A stretch of DNA of 64,000 bases from Ensifer adhaerens (GCF_002007205.1 NZ_LAZS01000008.1:434001-498000); one strand, 5' to 3'. Positions 1 to 8,437 are shown, counted from the stretch's first letter. Notes: generated by a model from the letters alone, not told the origin. Made by a program: numbers and translations.

Positions 1-1265
1 TCAAGGTCAAGAACGGCGGTACGAAACCGGGAGAAGAACCCAAGCCGGGCGAGGAGCCGAAGCCAGGCGAACCGAAGCCGGGTGAGCCGGAACCGGGCGT
101 CTTCGAAGGCGAGGCCTCCACCGGCAATCAACGCAAGACGGCGCTGGCGCTCAACACGCTCGCCCAGAGCGGCCCGTCGCTGGCGCTCTACAATGCCCTG
201 ATCCTGCAGGATGGCGATGCGGCACGCCGCGCCTTCGACCTGTTGTCCGGCGAGGTCCACGCCTCGGCGCAGACGGCGCTGATCAATGACAGCAGCCTGT
301 TGCGCAACGCCGCCAGCAACCGCATTCGCGATGCGTTCGGCGATGTGGGTGCGGCAAACGTTCCGGTTCTCGCCTACGGCCCGGAGGACAAGATCACGAC
401 GGGTGCGGTTGCCGCCGTCAACGCCGTACCCGTCGCACCGCCCGCGATGGTCGGCTGGGGCCAGGTGTTCGGCTCCTGGACCAACAGCGACGGTAACGGC
501 AATGCCGCAGGCCTTGACCAGTCGACCGGCGGTTTCATCACCGGCTTCGACGCGGCGGTTTCGGACAATGCGCTCGTCGGCATCATGGCCGGCTACAGCC
601 GCACCAACTTCGACGTCGACAATCGCGCTGCCAGCGGCGACAGCGACAACTATCACCTCGGCGTTTATGGCGGCGGCCGGTGGGGCGACGTCGCACTGCG
701 CTCCGGTCTTGCCTATACTTGGCATTCGATCAACACGTCGCGCAACGTCGCCTTCCCGGGTTTCAGCGATGAGCTGAAGGCCGATTACGACGCCGGCACC
801 TTCCAGGCCTTCGGCGAGGTCGGTTACCGTATCGACCTGCCGAGTGTCGCCCTCGAGCCCTTCGCCAACCTCGCCTATGTCAGCCTGCACACCGACAGCT
901 TCACCGAGCGCGGTGGTGCTGCGGCTCTGTCGACCCAGAGCAACACGACCGATACGACGTTCACGACGCTCGGTCTTCGCGCCTCGGCCCCGCTCAGCCT
1001 CGGCGCCACCGAAGCGAAGTTGCGCGGCATGCTCGGCTGGCAGCACGCCTTTGGCGACACGACGCCGTTCTCGACGATGGCGTTCGGCACGGGCAGCGCC
1101 TTCTCGGTCGCCGGTACGCCGATCGCCGAGGACGCGGCGATCATCGAAGCCGGCATCGACTTCGCGCTGACCGACGGTGCGAGCCTCGGCATCACCTATA
1201 CCGGCCAGTTCGGCTCCGGCACGACGCAGAACGCGGTCGACGCCAAGCTCGACGTGCGCTTCTGA
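1..1265 (+). CDS. Autotransporter, C-terminal part with beta-barrel (5' end outside window)
   Basis: The open frame runs in from the left edge, with codons starting at base 3, and ends in TGA at 1263-1265. The first ~30 residues are a low-complexity linker of repeated PKPGE/PKPGEE units. After it come a helical stretch (ALALNTLAQSG...) and ~270 residues of alternating glycine/aromatic strands typical of an autotransporter translocator (PF03797-like). The protein ends in ...KLDVRF, the terminal Phe expected for BAM recognition. The Pro/Glu repeat probably links passenger and barrel. The passenger lies outside the window, so its function (adhesin, protease, other) cannot be judged. The next gene starts inside the stop codon (TGATG), so the two are probably translationally coupled. 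Confidence 0.85.
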   Translation, partial: KVKNGGTKPGEEPKPGEEPKPGEPKPGEPEPGVFEGEASTGNQRKTALALNTLAQSGPSLALYNALILQDGDAARRAFDLLSGEVHASAQTALINDSSLLRNAASNRIRDAFGDVGAANVPVLAYGPEDKITTGAVAAVNAVPVAPPAMVGWGQVFGSWTNSDGNGNAAGLDQSTGGFITGFDAAVSDNALVGIMAGYSRTNFDVDNRAASGDSDNYHLGVYGGGRWGDVALRSGLAYTWHSINTSRNVAFPGFSDELKADYDAGTFQAFGEVGYRIDLPSVALEPFANLAYVSLHTDSFTERGGAAALSTQSNTTDTTFTTLGLRASAPLSLGATEAKLRGMLGWQHAFGDTTPFSTMAFGTGSAFSVAGTPIAEDAAIIEAGIDFALTDGASLGITYTGQFGSGTTQNAVDAKLDVRF

Positions 1266-1801
1266 TGCGCAGGCTCGTCTGGCTCTCGACAATGCTGATG
1301 GCGACCTTCGTCGCCATCACGCCGCTTTATGGGGAAGACGCTGCCGGCAAACCCGCGGCGCCATCCGAGCTTTCGGAGACCTACGAGGACTGGAGCGTTG
1401 CCTGCGCCGACATCGAGGGGAAAAAACATTGCCTCCTCTCGCAGCGCCAGTTCCACAAGAGCGGTCAGCATGTGCTGACGATCGAACTTCGCACGGCGGC
1501 GGAGGCCGGCCTTGAGGGGAGCCTCGCGCTCCCCTTCGGTCTTTATCTGGATAAGGGCGTCACGCTTGGCGTCGATGAGGCGACGGGCGGCAAGCCGACC
1601 CGGTTCCGCACCTGCCTGCCGTTTGGGTGCATCGTGCCTTTGACATTCACCGAAGCGACGGTTGCGTTGCTGCGCAGCGGCACGGCACTGAAGATCGGCG
1701 CCTTTGCCAGCGACACCGAAAAGGACGTGGCGTTCGCGGTATCGCTGAAAGGCTTTGCCGCAGCGCTCGACCGGGTGATCGCCCTTTCTGGCAAGAGCTG
1801 A
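1265..1801 (+). CDS. Invasion-associated locus B (IalB)-family periplasmic protein
   Basis: This is a 178-residue protein with an N-terminal signal peptide (MRRLVWLSTMLMATFVAITP). The mature part shows the IalB pattern: a W-x-V-x-C strand (DWSVACAD), a second Cys soon after (KKHC), a long central domain, and a C-x4-C pair (CLPFGC) near residue 120 that probably forms disulfides. The family is common in rhizobia, Brucella and Bartonella. It was named for erythrocyte invasion, but most members have no defined role. The start codon overlaps the stop of the autotransporter gene by one base, so it belongs to that operon. It may serve the exported passenger in the periplasm, which is inference. Confidence 0.8.
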   Translation: MRRLVWLSTMLMATFVAITPLYGEDAAGKPAAPSELSETYEDWSVACADIEGKKHCLLSQRQFHKSGQHVLTIELRTAAEAGLEGSLALPFGLYLDKGVTLGVDEATGGKPTRFRTCLPFGCIVPLTFTEATVALLRSGTALKIGAFASDTEKDVAFAVSLKGFAAALDRVIALSGKS

Positions 1802-1976
1802 GACCGGCTCTAGGGGCCGTCGCCTCATGCCCGTGCATCTGGCCGGTTTCAACGCGGACAGCCTCCCAAGACCGACCCGGTCGCACGAAAAGCGCGGCCG
1901 GGGCCTGCTTTTCGAGAACAGGCCGCAGGCACTGTCGAGGCCACCGATGGTGGGCGCCTAGGAATGCCAGTCGGGG

Positions 1977-2555
1977 CTATCGGGAGGATACGTCGATCGC
2001 ATCGCCGATCACGTAGAAGTGCCCGCCAGCGACATAGTGTAGGCTGCGCAAGGCGGGATCGGCCGTCTCGAACATCCAGCGCCCGTCGCGAAACACGCGA
2101 TCGTCGGCCCAGGCCGCGAAGACTTCGCCGACGAACAGGTCGTAACGGCTCTCAATCGACGGCTCACTGATCAGACGGCAGGCGAGCCAAGCGGAGCAGC
2201 CGGCAACGAGCGGAAGGTCATGCTCCGGCATTTCGAACAGCGCGACGCCGGCGTTGCGAAGTTTGTCGGGATCGTCGTGAAGGCTCGTTGTGCCCACCGC
2301 ATGCGTCAGTACCGCCTGGGCGGCGGTCGGAACCTGGATGACGAACACCCCCGCTTTTTCCGCAAGGCTGCGGGTACGGGTGGCGCTGTCGAGCACGACC
2401 GTCAGCTTGGGCGGATCATAATCGAGCGCGCAGGCCCAGGCGGCCGCCATCACGTCCTCAACGCCGCCATGGCGGGCGGAAACCAGCACTGTCGGGCCAT
2501 GGTTCAGCAGCCGGTATGCCTTTTCGAGTGGAACGGCACGAATATGCGAAACCAT
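1977..2555 (-). CDS. Flavin reductase-like (FMN-binding split-barrel) protein
   Basis: The product has 192 residues if it starts at the ATG at 2555, which has GGAG seven bases upstream. An in-frame start at 2585 would add ten residues without a better ribosome site. The sequence follows the flavin reductase split-barrel fold: a start like RAVPLEKAYRLLNHGPTVLVSA, then AAWACALDYDPPKLTVVLD and a SLAEKAGVFVIQVP segment that carry FMN contacts in the family. Such proteins reduce FMN with NAD(P)H or bind FMN in small oxidoreductases. The gene stands alone, and no partner monooxygenase is nearby, so its physiological substrate is unknown. Confidence 0.8.
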   Translation of the reverse strand: MVSHIRAVPLEKAYRLLNHGPTVLVSARHGGVEDVMAAAWACALDYDPPKLTVVLDSATRTRSLAEKAGVFVIQVPTAAQAVLTHAVGTTSLHDDPDKLRNAGVALFEMPEHDLPLVAGCSAWLACRLISEPSIESRYDLFVGEVFAAWADDRVFRDGRWMFETADPALRSLHYVAGGHFYVIGDAIDVSSR

Positions 2556-2734
2556 CAGACAACTCCGGCCGCCTATCGCGGACATCTAGCGATTTTCCTC
2601 TTCTATAGGGGCGCTGCATTGCGCCAACAAGCGTGAGCTTGGGGGCCTCCTCGCGGTGCCGGAGGGGCGGGACGGCAGCGGGCGGAGCGCGCTTGAACGG
2701 GAAGCAGGCGGGCGAAACATTAGCGTTTGACAAA

Positions 2735-2782
2735 CTCATACCCAATTGGCTATACGTCATTACATAGCCAATTGGGTATGAG
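2735..2782. promoter_or_regulatory. Perfect 19-bp inverted repeat, likely ArsR-family operator
   Basis: The left arm CTCATACCCAATTGGCTAT (2735-2753) and the right arm (2764-2782) are exact reverse complements around a 10-base spacer. Each arm also contains the palindrome CCAATTGG, so the site could hold two dimers. It ends two bases before the ATG of the ArsR gene at 2785, so bound repressor would cover the promoter and the translation start. Autoregulation is inferred from position and from the usual behaviour of the family. Confidence 0.75.
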
Positions 2783-2784
2783 AC

Positions 2785-3108
2785 ATGTCTGAGTTACAGG
2801 ATGCGGTTTTCCGGGCACTTGCCGATCCCACCCGGCGGGGGCTCTTCGAGCGCCTTTGCCGGCAGGGGGATACGACCGTGGTCGGGTTGTTGGCCGATGC
2901 CGGGGTTTCGCAGCCGGTCGTATCCAAACATCTCAAGATCCTGAAGGCTGCGGGGCTCGTGCACGACCGGCATGAAGGCCGCTACACCTATTACGGCGCC
3001 CGGCGCGAAGCGCTTGCGACGCTGGTTGACTGGACGACGGAGATGGCCGGCTTCTGGCAGGACCGCTTCGACGATCTCGATGATCTCCTGAAGAGAATGG
3101 ACCAATGA
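2785..3108 (+). CDS. ArsR-family transcriptional regulator
   Basis: This 107-residue winged-helix protein begins FRALADPTRRGLFERL and has the recognition region SQPVVSKHLKILKAAGLV (around residues 41-59), followed by the wing EGRYTYYGA. It lacks the cysteine metal-binding box of the ArsR/SmtB sensors. It fits the metal-independent group usually paired with an SRPBCC gene, as here: the downstream ATG overlaps its stop (ATGA). The start codon lies immediately after the 19-bp inverted repeat with hardly any room for a Shine-Dalgarno sequence, so translation may be leaderless or weak. It is probably the autorepressor of a three-gene unit ending at 3784. Confidence 0.9.
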   Translation: MSELQDAVFRALADPTRRGLFERLCRQGDTTVVGLLADAGVSQPVVSKHLKILKAAGLVHDRHEGRYTYYGARREALATLVDWTTEMAGFWQDRFDDLDDLLKRMDQ

Positions 3109-3524
3109 TCGAAACAACCAAAACTACAGAAACCACCCGCTCCGTCGTCGTCGAACGCAATTTCTCCCATCCGCCGGAGAAGATCTGGCGCGCGCTGACG
3201 CAGCCGCACCTGATCGCCGAATGGCTGATGCGCAACGACTTCATTCCCGAGGTCGGCCGTCGCTTTACCCTCTCGGCCGACTGGGGCCAGGTCGACTGCG
3301 AGGTCGAGACGATCGAGGCGAACCGCTCGCTCGCCTACCGTTGGGACACCAAGGACCTCACCAGTGTCGTCACCTGGACGCTCGTTCCTGCCAATGGCGG
3401 CACGAACCTGCGCATGGAACAGCGCGGCTTCAGGGCGGACCAGAAGTCCTATTTCCAGGGCGCAACCGTCGGCTGGCAGCGCTTTTTCACCCAGTTGGAA
3501 GAGGTCGTCGCGAAACTCGACTGA
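3105..3524 (+). CDS. SRPBCC / AHSA1-domain protein
   Basis: This 139-residue START-like protein belongs to the activator-of-Hsp90-homologue group. It shows the pattern VERNFSHPPEKIWRALTQPHLIAEWLM, the central strands RFTLSADWGQVDCEV and the C-terminal helix GWQRFFTQLEEVVAKL. The fold binds hydrophobic ligands. Members next to ArsR genes are usually of unknown ligand and are not chaperone cofactors. The start overlaps the ArsR stop by four bases, so the two are co-translated and the regulator probably responds to conditions in which this protein acts. Confidence 0.88.
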   Translation: MIETTKTTETTRSVVVERNFSHPPEKIWRALTQPHLIAEWLMRNDFIPEVGRRFTLSADWGQVDCEVETIEANRSLAYRWDTKDLTSVVTWTLVPANGGTNLRMEQRGFRADQKSYFQGATVGWQRFFTQLEEVVAKLD

Positions 3525-3568
3525 TCACCCTGCCGCTTGGAGACGAAGTACAAACTCAAGGTGCCAGA

Positions 3569-3784
3569 ATGACCTCTCTGATCCGCGTAATCCATCGTTG
3601 GACGTCGCTGCTTTTCTCCCTGGCCGTTGCCGCCATCTTTGTCGGCACGCCTTTGGCGACGCTTCCCGAATGGGTCTACTACCTGCCGCTGCCGCCGCTT
3701 GCCGTGCTGCTGCCGACGGGCCTCTATCTCTTCGTGTTGCCCTATCTCAGCAAGCCGCGAGGCAGGATGCAGGCGGCCGAGTAG
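3569..3784 (+). CDS. Small two-helix membrane protein, unknown function
   Basis: This 71-residue protein starts at the ATG at 3569, 44 bases after the SRPBCC gene and in the same direction. It begins MTSLIRVIHRWTS and has two hydrophobic helices, about residues 12-30 and 38-60, with a basic C-terminal tail (SKPRGRMQ). It therefore looks like an inner-membrane hairpin with both ends in the cytoplasm. Small proteins like this often complete ArsR-SRPBCC operons. I do not recognise a named family with confidence, and no function is proposed. Confidence 0.65.
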   Translation: MTSLIRVIHRWTSLLFSLAVAAIFVGTPLATLPEWVYYLPLPPLAVLLPTGLYLFVLPYLSKPRGRMQAAE

Positions 3785-3801
3785 GGGCATGGCCCGCCGA
3801 C

Positions 3802-4788
3802 TTACGCGGCGGGCAGAGCCGGGCTGGAGAAGCGCTTTCGATACTCGGCCGGCGTCACGCCGACATGGCGTGTAAAGGCACGACGCAGCGTATCGGCATC
3901 GGCAAAGCCGCATTGAGCCGCAACCTGCTTGGGTGCGTCATGGCCCTTTTCGAGAAGGCGGCGGGCCGCGTGCACCCGCGCCTCCTCGACCCAGCTTGCC
4001 GGCGTGATACCGACCTCGCTGCGGAAAAGCCGGGAGAAGTGGCGCGGGCTGAGATCCATACGCCTCGCGAGGCTGGCGACGCTGTGGTCCTGTGCGGGAT
4101 TGCCGGCGATCCAGCGCTGCAATTCCTGGAGCGCGGAGCGGCCGGCCGGTGCCGCCTCGCCCTTGCGGCTGAACTGCATCTGCCCTCCGGGCCGTTTGAA
4201 GAACATCACCAGCTGGCCCGCCACCCGTTTGGCGATTTCGTGCCCGAGATCCTCCTCGACCAGCGCTAGCGCCAGGTCCAGTCCGGCCGTCACGCCGGCG
4301 GCCGTGCGCAGCGGCCCGTCGCTCACATGGATCGAATCTTCGTCGACGGTCACATCGGGGAAACGCCGCGCGAGCTCTTCGGCCACGGCCCAGTGCGTCG
4401 TCACCCGCCGTCCCGCAAGCAGCCCCGCCGCCGCAAGGAAAAAGGCGCCACTGCAGACCGAGCCATAGCGCCGCACAGTTGGCGCGTGTAGCCGCAGCCA
4501 ATCCAGAACCACGCCATCCGCCGGAACTTCCGCTGCATTCGGGCATCCGGCAACAAGCAATGTGTCGATCGTTTCATCGAAACCATGACCGATGGTGCGG
4601 TCCGCCATCAACCGGACGCCGGACGAACTGCGCAGCGGCCCCGGCTCTGCTGCGGCGACGAGCAGGTGATAGGCCTCGCGGCCGACCTGCGCGTTCGCTT
4701 CGGCAAAGACATCCAGCGGGCCCGAGACGTCGAGGAGCTGTACGCCGGGCAGCGCCACCACCACGATTGTTCTCGTCGTCTGCTGCAT
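3802..4788 (-). CDS. GlxA-type transcriptional regulator (DJ-1/PfpI domain plus AraC HTH)
   Basis: The protein has 328 residues. The N-terminal ~190 form a DJ-1/PfpI fold (IVVVALPGVQLLDVSGPLDVF) with a cysteine at the nucleophile-elbow position (YGSVCSGAFFLA, C112). The C-terminal ~110 are an AraC/XylS double helix-turn-helix (HSVASLARRMDLSPRHFSRLFRSEVGITPASWVEEARV, written here in parts: RMDLSPRHFSRLF and GVTPAEYRKRF). The amidotransferase-like domain in this family is usually a ligand sensor. The gene is divergent from the HD-domain gene at 4899, which is its most likely target. Direct repeats suited to an AraC protein lie between them. Confidence 0.92.
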   Translation of the reverse strand: MQQTTRTIVVVALPGVQLLDVSGPLDVFAEANAQVGREAYHLLVAAAEPGPLRSSSGVRLMADRTIGHGFDETIDTLLVAGCPNAAEVPADGVVLDWLRLHAPTVRRYGSVCSGAFFLAAAGLLAGRRVTTHWAVAEELARRFPDVTVDEDSIHVSDGPLRTAAGVTAGLDLALALVEEDLGHEIAKRVAGQLVMFFKRPGGQMQFSRKGEAAPAGRSALQELQRWIAGNPAQDHSVASLARRMDLSPRHFSRLFRSEVGITPASWVEEARVHAARRLLEKGHDAPKQVAAQCGFADADTLRRAFTRHVGVTPAEYRKRFSSPALPAA

Positions 4789-4806
4789 TTGCGTCCGCCT
4801 CGATCC

Positions 4807-4849
4807 GTATTTGTCTGTATTTGCCGTGTTACGGCGATTGCAGACAATC
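4807..4849. promoter_or_regulatory. Direct repeats and palindrome between glxA-like and HD genes
   Basis: GTATTTG occurs twice (4807-4813 and 4817-4823) with a 10-bp period, one helical turn, as AraC-type half-sites often do. GATTG-caga-CAATC (4836-4849) is a short palindrome just downstream. Both lie between the divergent starts at 4788 and 4899. Binding is inferred from position only. Confidence 0.4.
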
Positions 4850-4898
4850 TAGTCGGTTTCTACCCTGCTGGCGAGTGGAAACCGCAAGGAGAAAGCAC

Positions 4899-5540
4899 AT
4901 GCCGTTCATCGCCAAAGAGGCCGCCATTCCCGATAGCAAACTGGCAAGGGCCATCACGGAGCATATCCGCGATACGGAGACGGAGGTGCTCTTCAACCAT
5001 TCGAGCCGCGTCTACCATTTTGGTGCGCTCGCCGGCATTCATCGTGGGCTGACCTTCGACCGCGAGCTGCTTTATGCCGGCGCAATGTTTCATGACATCG
5101 GCCTGATGCCGAGCCACAGCAGCCAGAACGAGCGCTTCGAAGTCGATGGCGCCCATGCCGCCCGCGATTTCCTGCGCAGCCACGGTATTTCGGAGGCAGA
5201 TGCCTACGCGGTGTGGACGGCAATTGCGCTCCATACGACCCCGGGCGTGCCCGAACACATGCATCCGGTCGTGGCACTGGTGACCGCAGGCGTCGAGATG
5301 GACGTGCTCGGCCTCACCTACAGGCAATATTCCGACGCCGAGCGCGAGGCGGTGGTTCGCGCCTTCCCGCGCACGCCGACCTTCAAGGAGGACATCATCC
5401 AGGCCTTCTACGACGGCATCAAGCACAAGCCCCACACGACCTTCGGCAACGTCAAGGCCGACGTCATCGCCGACAGGGAGCCGCATTTCCATCGCGGCAA
5501 TTTCTGCAACGTGATCCGCTGCTCGCACTGGCACGGCTGA
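4899..5540 (+). CDS. HD-domain hydrolase, cyanamide-hydratase-like
   Basis: The protein has 213 residues. The start at 4899 is supported by AAGGAG seven bases upstream. The metal-binding HD signature is visible as NHSSRVYHFG (H34) followed by GAMFHDIG (H65-D66), with a further histidine in TAIALHTTPG. This spacing resembles the cyanamide hydratase branch of HD proteins, which hydrate or hydrolyse small nitrogenous molecules, rather than nucleotide phosphohydrolases. The assignment is a resemblance only. Its neighbour and probable regulator is the divergent GlxA-type gene. About 220 bp without an evident gene follow the stop. Confidence 0.75.
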   Translation: MPFIAKEAAIPDSKLARAITEHIRDTETEVLFNHSSRVYHFGALAGIHRGLTFDRELLYAGAMFHDIGLMPSHSSQNERFEVDGAHAARDFLRSHGISEADAYAVWTAIALHTTPGVPEHMHPVVALVTAGVEMDVLGLTYRQYSDAEREAVVRAFPRTPTFKEDIIQAFYDGIKHKPHTTFGNVKADVIADREPHFHRGNFCNVIRCSHWHG

Positions 5541-5760
5541 GACGAGCCGCAGGCGCGCGGGCCGTCATCATGGAGGTGATGGTCCGTAAGCCTGACCGGC
5601 GCGGCCATCCGCGATCGCAGGTTCGGATCGCGTTCCCCTGTTTGCCGATCTCGGCAAGCGGCAAGGTTCGCGCTAAGCGTCTTCGCTGTCCTCGATCAAC
5701 CCCGCGGAAGAGCCGGTCCAGGCAAGGACCATTGAAGTCAAAACTTGCTTCAGGCTGCGT

Positions 5761-6648
5761 CTATTCCAAAAGGCAATCAATCAACGCCCGTGTAGCGGCC
5801 GAGAGATGGCGATGGGGCGGATAGATGAGCGAGAAGGGACGCGATCGTCCGCCGAACGCCGGCAGCAGTTCGACCAGGCTTCCGCGAGAAAGCCGATCCC
5901 GCACGACGAAGTCATAGGTCTGGCAGATGCCGAGACCCGCCTCGGCCAGCGATACGGTGCCGAGAACATCGTCTTCGACTTGAACGGAGCCTTGGGGTAC
6001 CCAGTCGACATCTAAACCATCGACCCGCAACAGCCAGGGGGCCGGCCGGCCGGTGCTCGGCATGACGAAGGGCAGGCAGGTATGGGCCGAAAGATCTTCG
6101 ATCGATTGCGGCGTCCCGCGCAGGGCGAGGTAATCGGGAGAGGCCACCAGCCTTAACGGCGCATCCGCAAGCTTCCTCCCGATCATGCCGCTATCGGGAA
6201 GCTGGCCGAGGCGAATGGCGAGGTCATAGCCTTCGGCGACAAGGTCGACATTGCGGTTGGCGATCGACAATTCGACCGTAACGCCGGGATGGCTGAGTGC
6301 AAACCGCGTCAGTTTCTCCGGCAGGCGGAAATGCCCATAGGTGGTGGAAACGCTGAGACGGACCCGGCCGGCCAAGGCGCCTTCGCCCTGCACGGCCCGT
6401 TCGGCCTGATCGATCGTCTCGAAGGCTGCGCGGACCTGCTCCAGATAGGTGCTGCCCGCTTCCGTAAGGCTGATGCGCCGTGTCGTGCGCCGCAGCAGTT
6501 GCGTGCCGAGCCTGGTTTCGAGGCGGGTGATTGCCCGGCTGAGCACGGATGGCGTGGTGGCCAGCGCAACCGCGCCGGCGGTCAGCGATCCCTTGTCCGT
6601 GACGGTGATGAAGGCCTCGACGTCGGCGAGGTGATCGAAACGTCGCAT
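5761..6648 (-). CDS. LysR-family regulator
   Basis: The protein has 295 residues if started at the ATG at 6648, which has GGAGG at good spacing. A start at 6672 lacks this. The N-terminal helix-turn-helix is clear (FITVTDKGSLTAGAVALATTPSVLSRAITRLE), followed by a full-length substrate-binding domain of the kind found in regulators of small aromatic or stress genes (LSVSTTYGHFRLPEKL). It is divergent from the DJ-1-like gene at 6768, with 119 bp between them. That gene is the natural candidate target. The effector is unknown. Confidence 0.92.
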   Translation of the reverse strand: MRRFDHLADVEAFITVTDKGSLTAGAVALATTPSVLSRAITRLETRLGTQLLRRTTRRISLTEAGSTYLEQVRAAFETIDQAERAVQGEGALAGRVRLSVSTTYGHFRLPEKLTRFALSHPGVTVELSIANRNVDLVAEGYDLAIRLGQLPDSGMIGRKLADAPLRLVASPDYLALRGTPQSIEDLSAHTCLPFVMPSTGRPAPWLLRVDGLDVDWVPQGSVQVEDDVLGTVSLAEAGLGICQTYDFVVRDRLSRGSLVELLPAFGGRSRPFSLIYPPHRHLSAATRALIDCLLE

Positions 6649-6767
6649 TCTTGCCTCCAAAGTCCAAATCATTTCCGCGGCGGCGCATTTATCGCCGCAA
6701 AGCGAAGCAATAGATAAGCAGTATCAATCGACGGCCGCAATCTCAGGCCCGCTTCAACCAGGAGAAA

Positions 6768-7466
6768 ATGATGCCGAACACAAGCGCCAGTCCGAAAAAA
6801 CCCGTGCTTTTTGTCCTTACCAGCCATGGCACCAAGGGCGATGGCGGCCAGCCGACCGGCTTCTACCTCGGCGAGGTCACCCATCCCTTGGCGGTGCTCG
6901 AGGCCGCCGGCATCGCCGTCGAGTTCGCATCGATCAAGGGTGGCGAGCCGCCGGTCGACGGCCTCGATCTGGAGGACAAGACCAATGCCCGGTACTGGAA
7001 CGACGAGACGTTTCGGGTCGCGATCCGCACGACCGCGAGGCTCGACGATGTCGACCCCTCGCGCTACGCAGCCGTCTTCTTCGCCGGTGGCCACGGCGCC
7101 ATGTGGGATCTGCCGCAAAGCAGCGCCGTCGACCGTGTCACCCGCTCGGTCTTCGAGGCCGGCGGCGCCGTTGCGGCGGTCTGCCACGGTCCGGCAGCGC
7201 TCGTGAACGTCAAGCTTTCGGACGGCCGCTATCTGGTCGCCGGTCGCAACGTCAGCGCCTTCACCGATTCCGAGGAGCGCGCCGTCGGCCTCGACAAGAC
7301 GGTGCCCTTCCTGCTCGCGAGCACGCTTGTGGAACGCGGGGCAACTCATCACCCGGCGGCGGACTGGACATCGAAGGTGGTTGTCGACGGACGGCTGATC
7401 ACCGGCCAGAACCCGCAGTCGGCGACCGGCGTCGGCGAGGCGCTTCGCGATATCCTGAGCGCCTGA
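6768..7466 (+). CDS. DJ-1/PfpI-family protein, Hsp31-like glyoxalase or amidase
   Basis: The protein has 232 residues. It has the type 1 glutamine-amidotransferase-like fold with a nucleophile-elbow cysteine in AAVCHGPAALV and an upstream glutamate-bearing helix (HPLAVLEAAGIAVEFAS). The long N-terminal segment SHGTKGDGGQPTGFYLGE and the motif FFAGGHGAMWDLP match Hsp31/YhbO-type proteins, several of which detoxify methylglyoxal or repair glycated molecules. AGGAG precedes the first of two adjacent ATG codons. It is divergent from a LysR gene that probably controls it. Confidence 0.85.
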   Translation: MMPNTSASPKKPVLFVLTSHGTKGDGGQPTGFYLGEVTHPLAVLEAAGIAVEFASIKGGEPPVDGLDLEDKTNARYWNDETFRVAIRTTARLDDVDPSRYAAVFFAGGHGAMWDLPQSSAVDRVTRSVFEAGGAVAAVCHGPAALVNVKLSDGRYLVAGRNVSAFTDSEERAVGLDKTVPFLLASTLVERGATHHPAADWTSKVVVDGRLITGQNPQSATGVGEALRDILSA

Positions 7467-7648
7467 TCCCGGCTCAGCGGGCTACCGGAACGGTCGGCAC
7501 CTCGGACCCGGCTCATGCTGCCGGCGAAGCATCGCCGACAGCGTGAGGCGAACCGGACAGGTAGGGCGCTCGACTGCCGTTGCGTTGGCCATGGCGGGAA
7601 ACCGGAAAAACCGCCATGTTCGCCATCCCTGTCGCGTCCGGTTGACAC

Positions 7649-7682
7649 GGCCCGCGCTCCCTTGGGTAAGCCGGCGCGGGCC
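7649..7682 (-). terminator. GC-rich hairpin downstream of the VOC gene
   Basis: The arms GGCCCGCGC (7649-7657) and GCGCGGGCC (7674-7682) are exact complements around a 16-base loop. The hairpin lies 26 bases beyond the stop of the minus-strand VOC gene. There is no U-run, so it is a weak terminator or an mRNA 3' stabiliser. The rest of the 241-bp gap 7467-7707 shows nothing else. Confidence 0.4.
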
Positions 7683-7707
7683 AGAAAGTTCCGTCGGGGA
7701 AGACGTC

Positions 7708-8181
7708 TCAGCCGCGCCGTGCCGCCTCGATCGCGGCAACGTCGATCTTGCCCATGTCCATCATCGCCTCGAAGGCGCGCTTTGCCTCGGCGCCGCCGGC
7801 CGCCAGGGCATCGGTCAGGACCCTTGGCGTGATCTGCCAGGAAATGCCCCATTTGTCCTTGCACCAGCCGCAGGCGCTCTCCTTTCCGCCATTGCCGACA
7901 ATGGCGTTCCAGTAGCGGTCGGTCTCCTCCTGGTCATCGGTGGCGATCTGGAACGAGAAGGCCTCGTTGTGCTTGAACATCGGGCCGCCGTTGAGACCGA
8001 GGCAGGGGATGCCGGCGACGCTGAACTCCACCGTCAACACGTCACCTGCCTTGCCGGACGGATAGTCGCCGGGCGCGCGGTGCACGGCGCTGACCCGGCT
8101 GTCGGGAAAGACCTCGGCGTAGAAGCGAGCGGCGGTCTCGGCGTCCTTGTCGTACCAGAGACAGATAGTGTTCTTGGCCAT
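7708..8181 (-). CDS. VOC-family protein (PhnB-like, glyoxalase fold)
   Basis: The protein has 157 residues. The ATG at 8181 has AAAGGAA upstream, and the in-frame ATG at 8202 has no ribosome site. It opens with NTICLWYDKDAETAARFYAEVFPDS and contains GNGGKESACGWCKDKWGISWQITP, the pattern of the PhnB/3-demethylubiquinone-methyltransferase-like VOC family. In those small proteins two beta-alpha-beta-beta-beta units form the fold, and they usually dimerise. No enzymatic reaction is established for most members. It stands as a single gene with a hairpin after it. Confidence 0.85.
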   Translation of the reverse strand: MAKNTICLWYDKDAETAARFYAEVFPDSRVSAVHRAPGDYPSGKAGDVLTVEFSVAGIPCLGLNGGPMFKHNEAFSFQIATDDQEETDRYWNAIVGNGGKESACGWCKDKWGISWQITPRVLTDALAAGGAEAKRAFEAMMDMGKIDVAAIEAARRG

Positions 8182-8437
8182 TACGCGTTCCTTTCGTTTC
8201 AAGCCGGACGGCCCGTTTCCTTCGCCACCTGCCCTGCGAGATAGGTCGGCGGCCCCGTTTCTCCACCCGAAACTTTGCTAGCGGATGCCTTTGCCTGACG
8301 GAATGCGCGTCGCAGGCACGTGCGCCGGGTCGTCGCATCCGGTGCTTTTCCGTTGGAAATTCAACCGGTGATACCTAACTGTGCGGCCTCGATGTGTGGC
8401 GCGGGGAGCCTTCTCCCGCACGCTTAAGGGGATAGAG

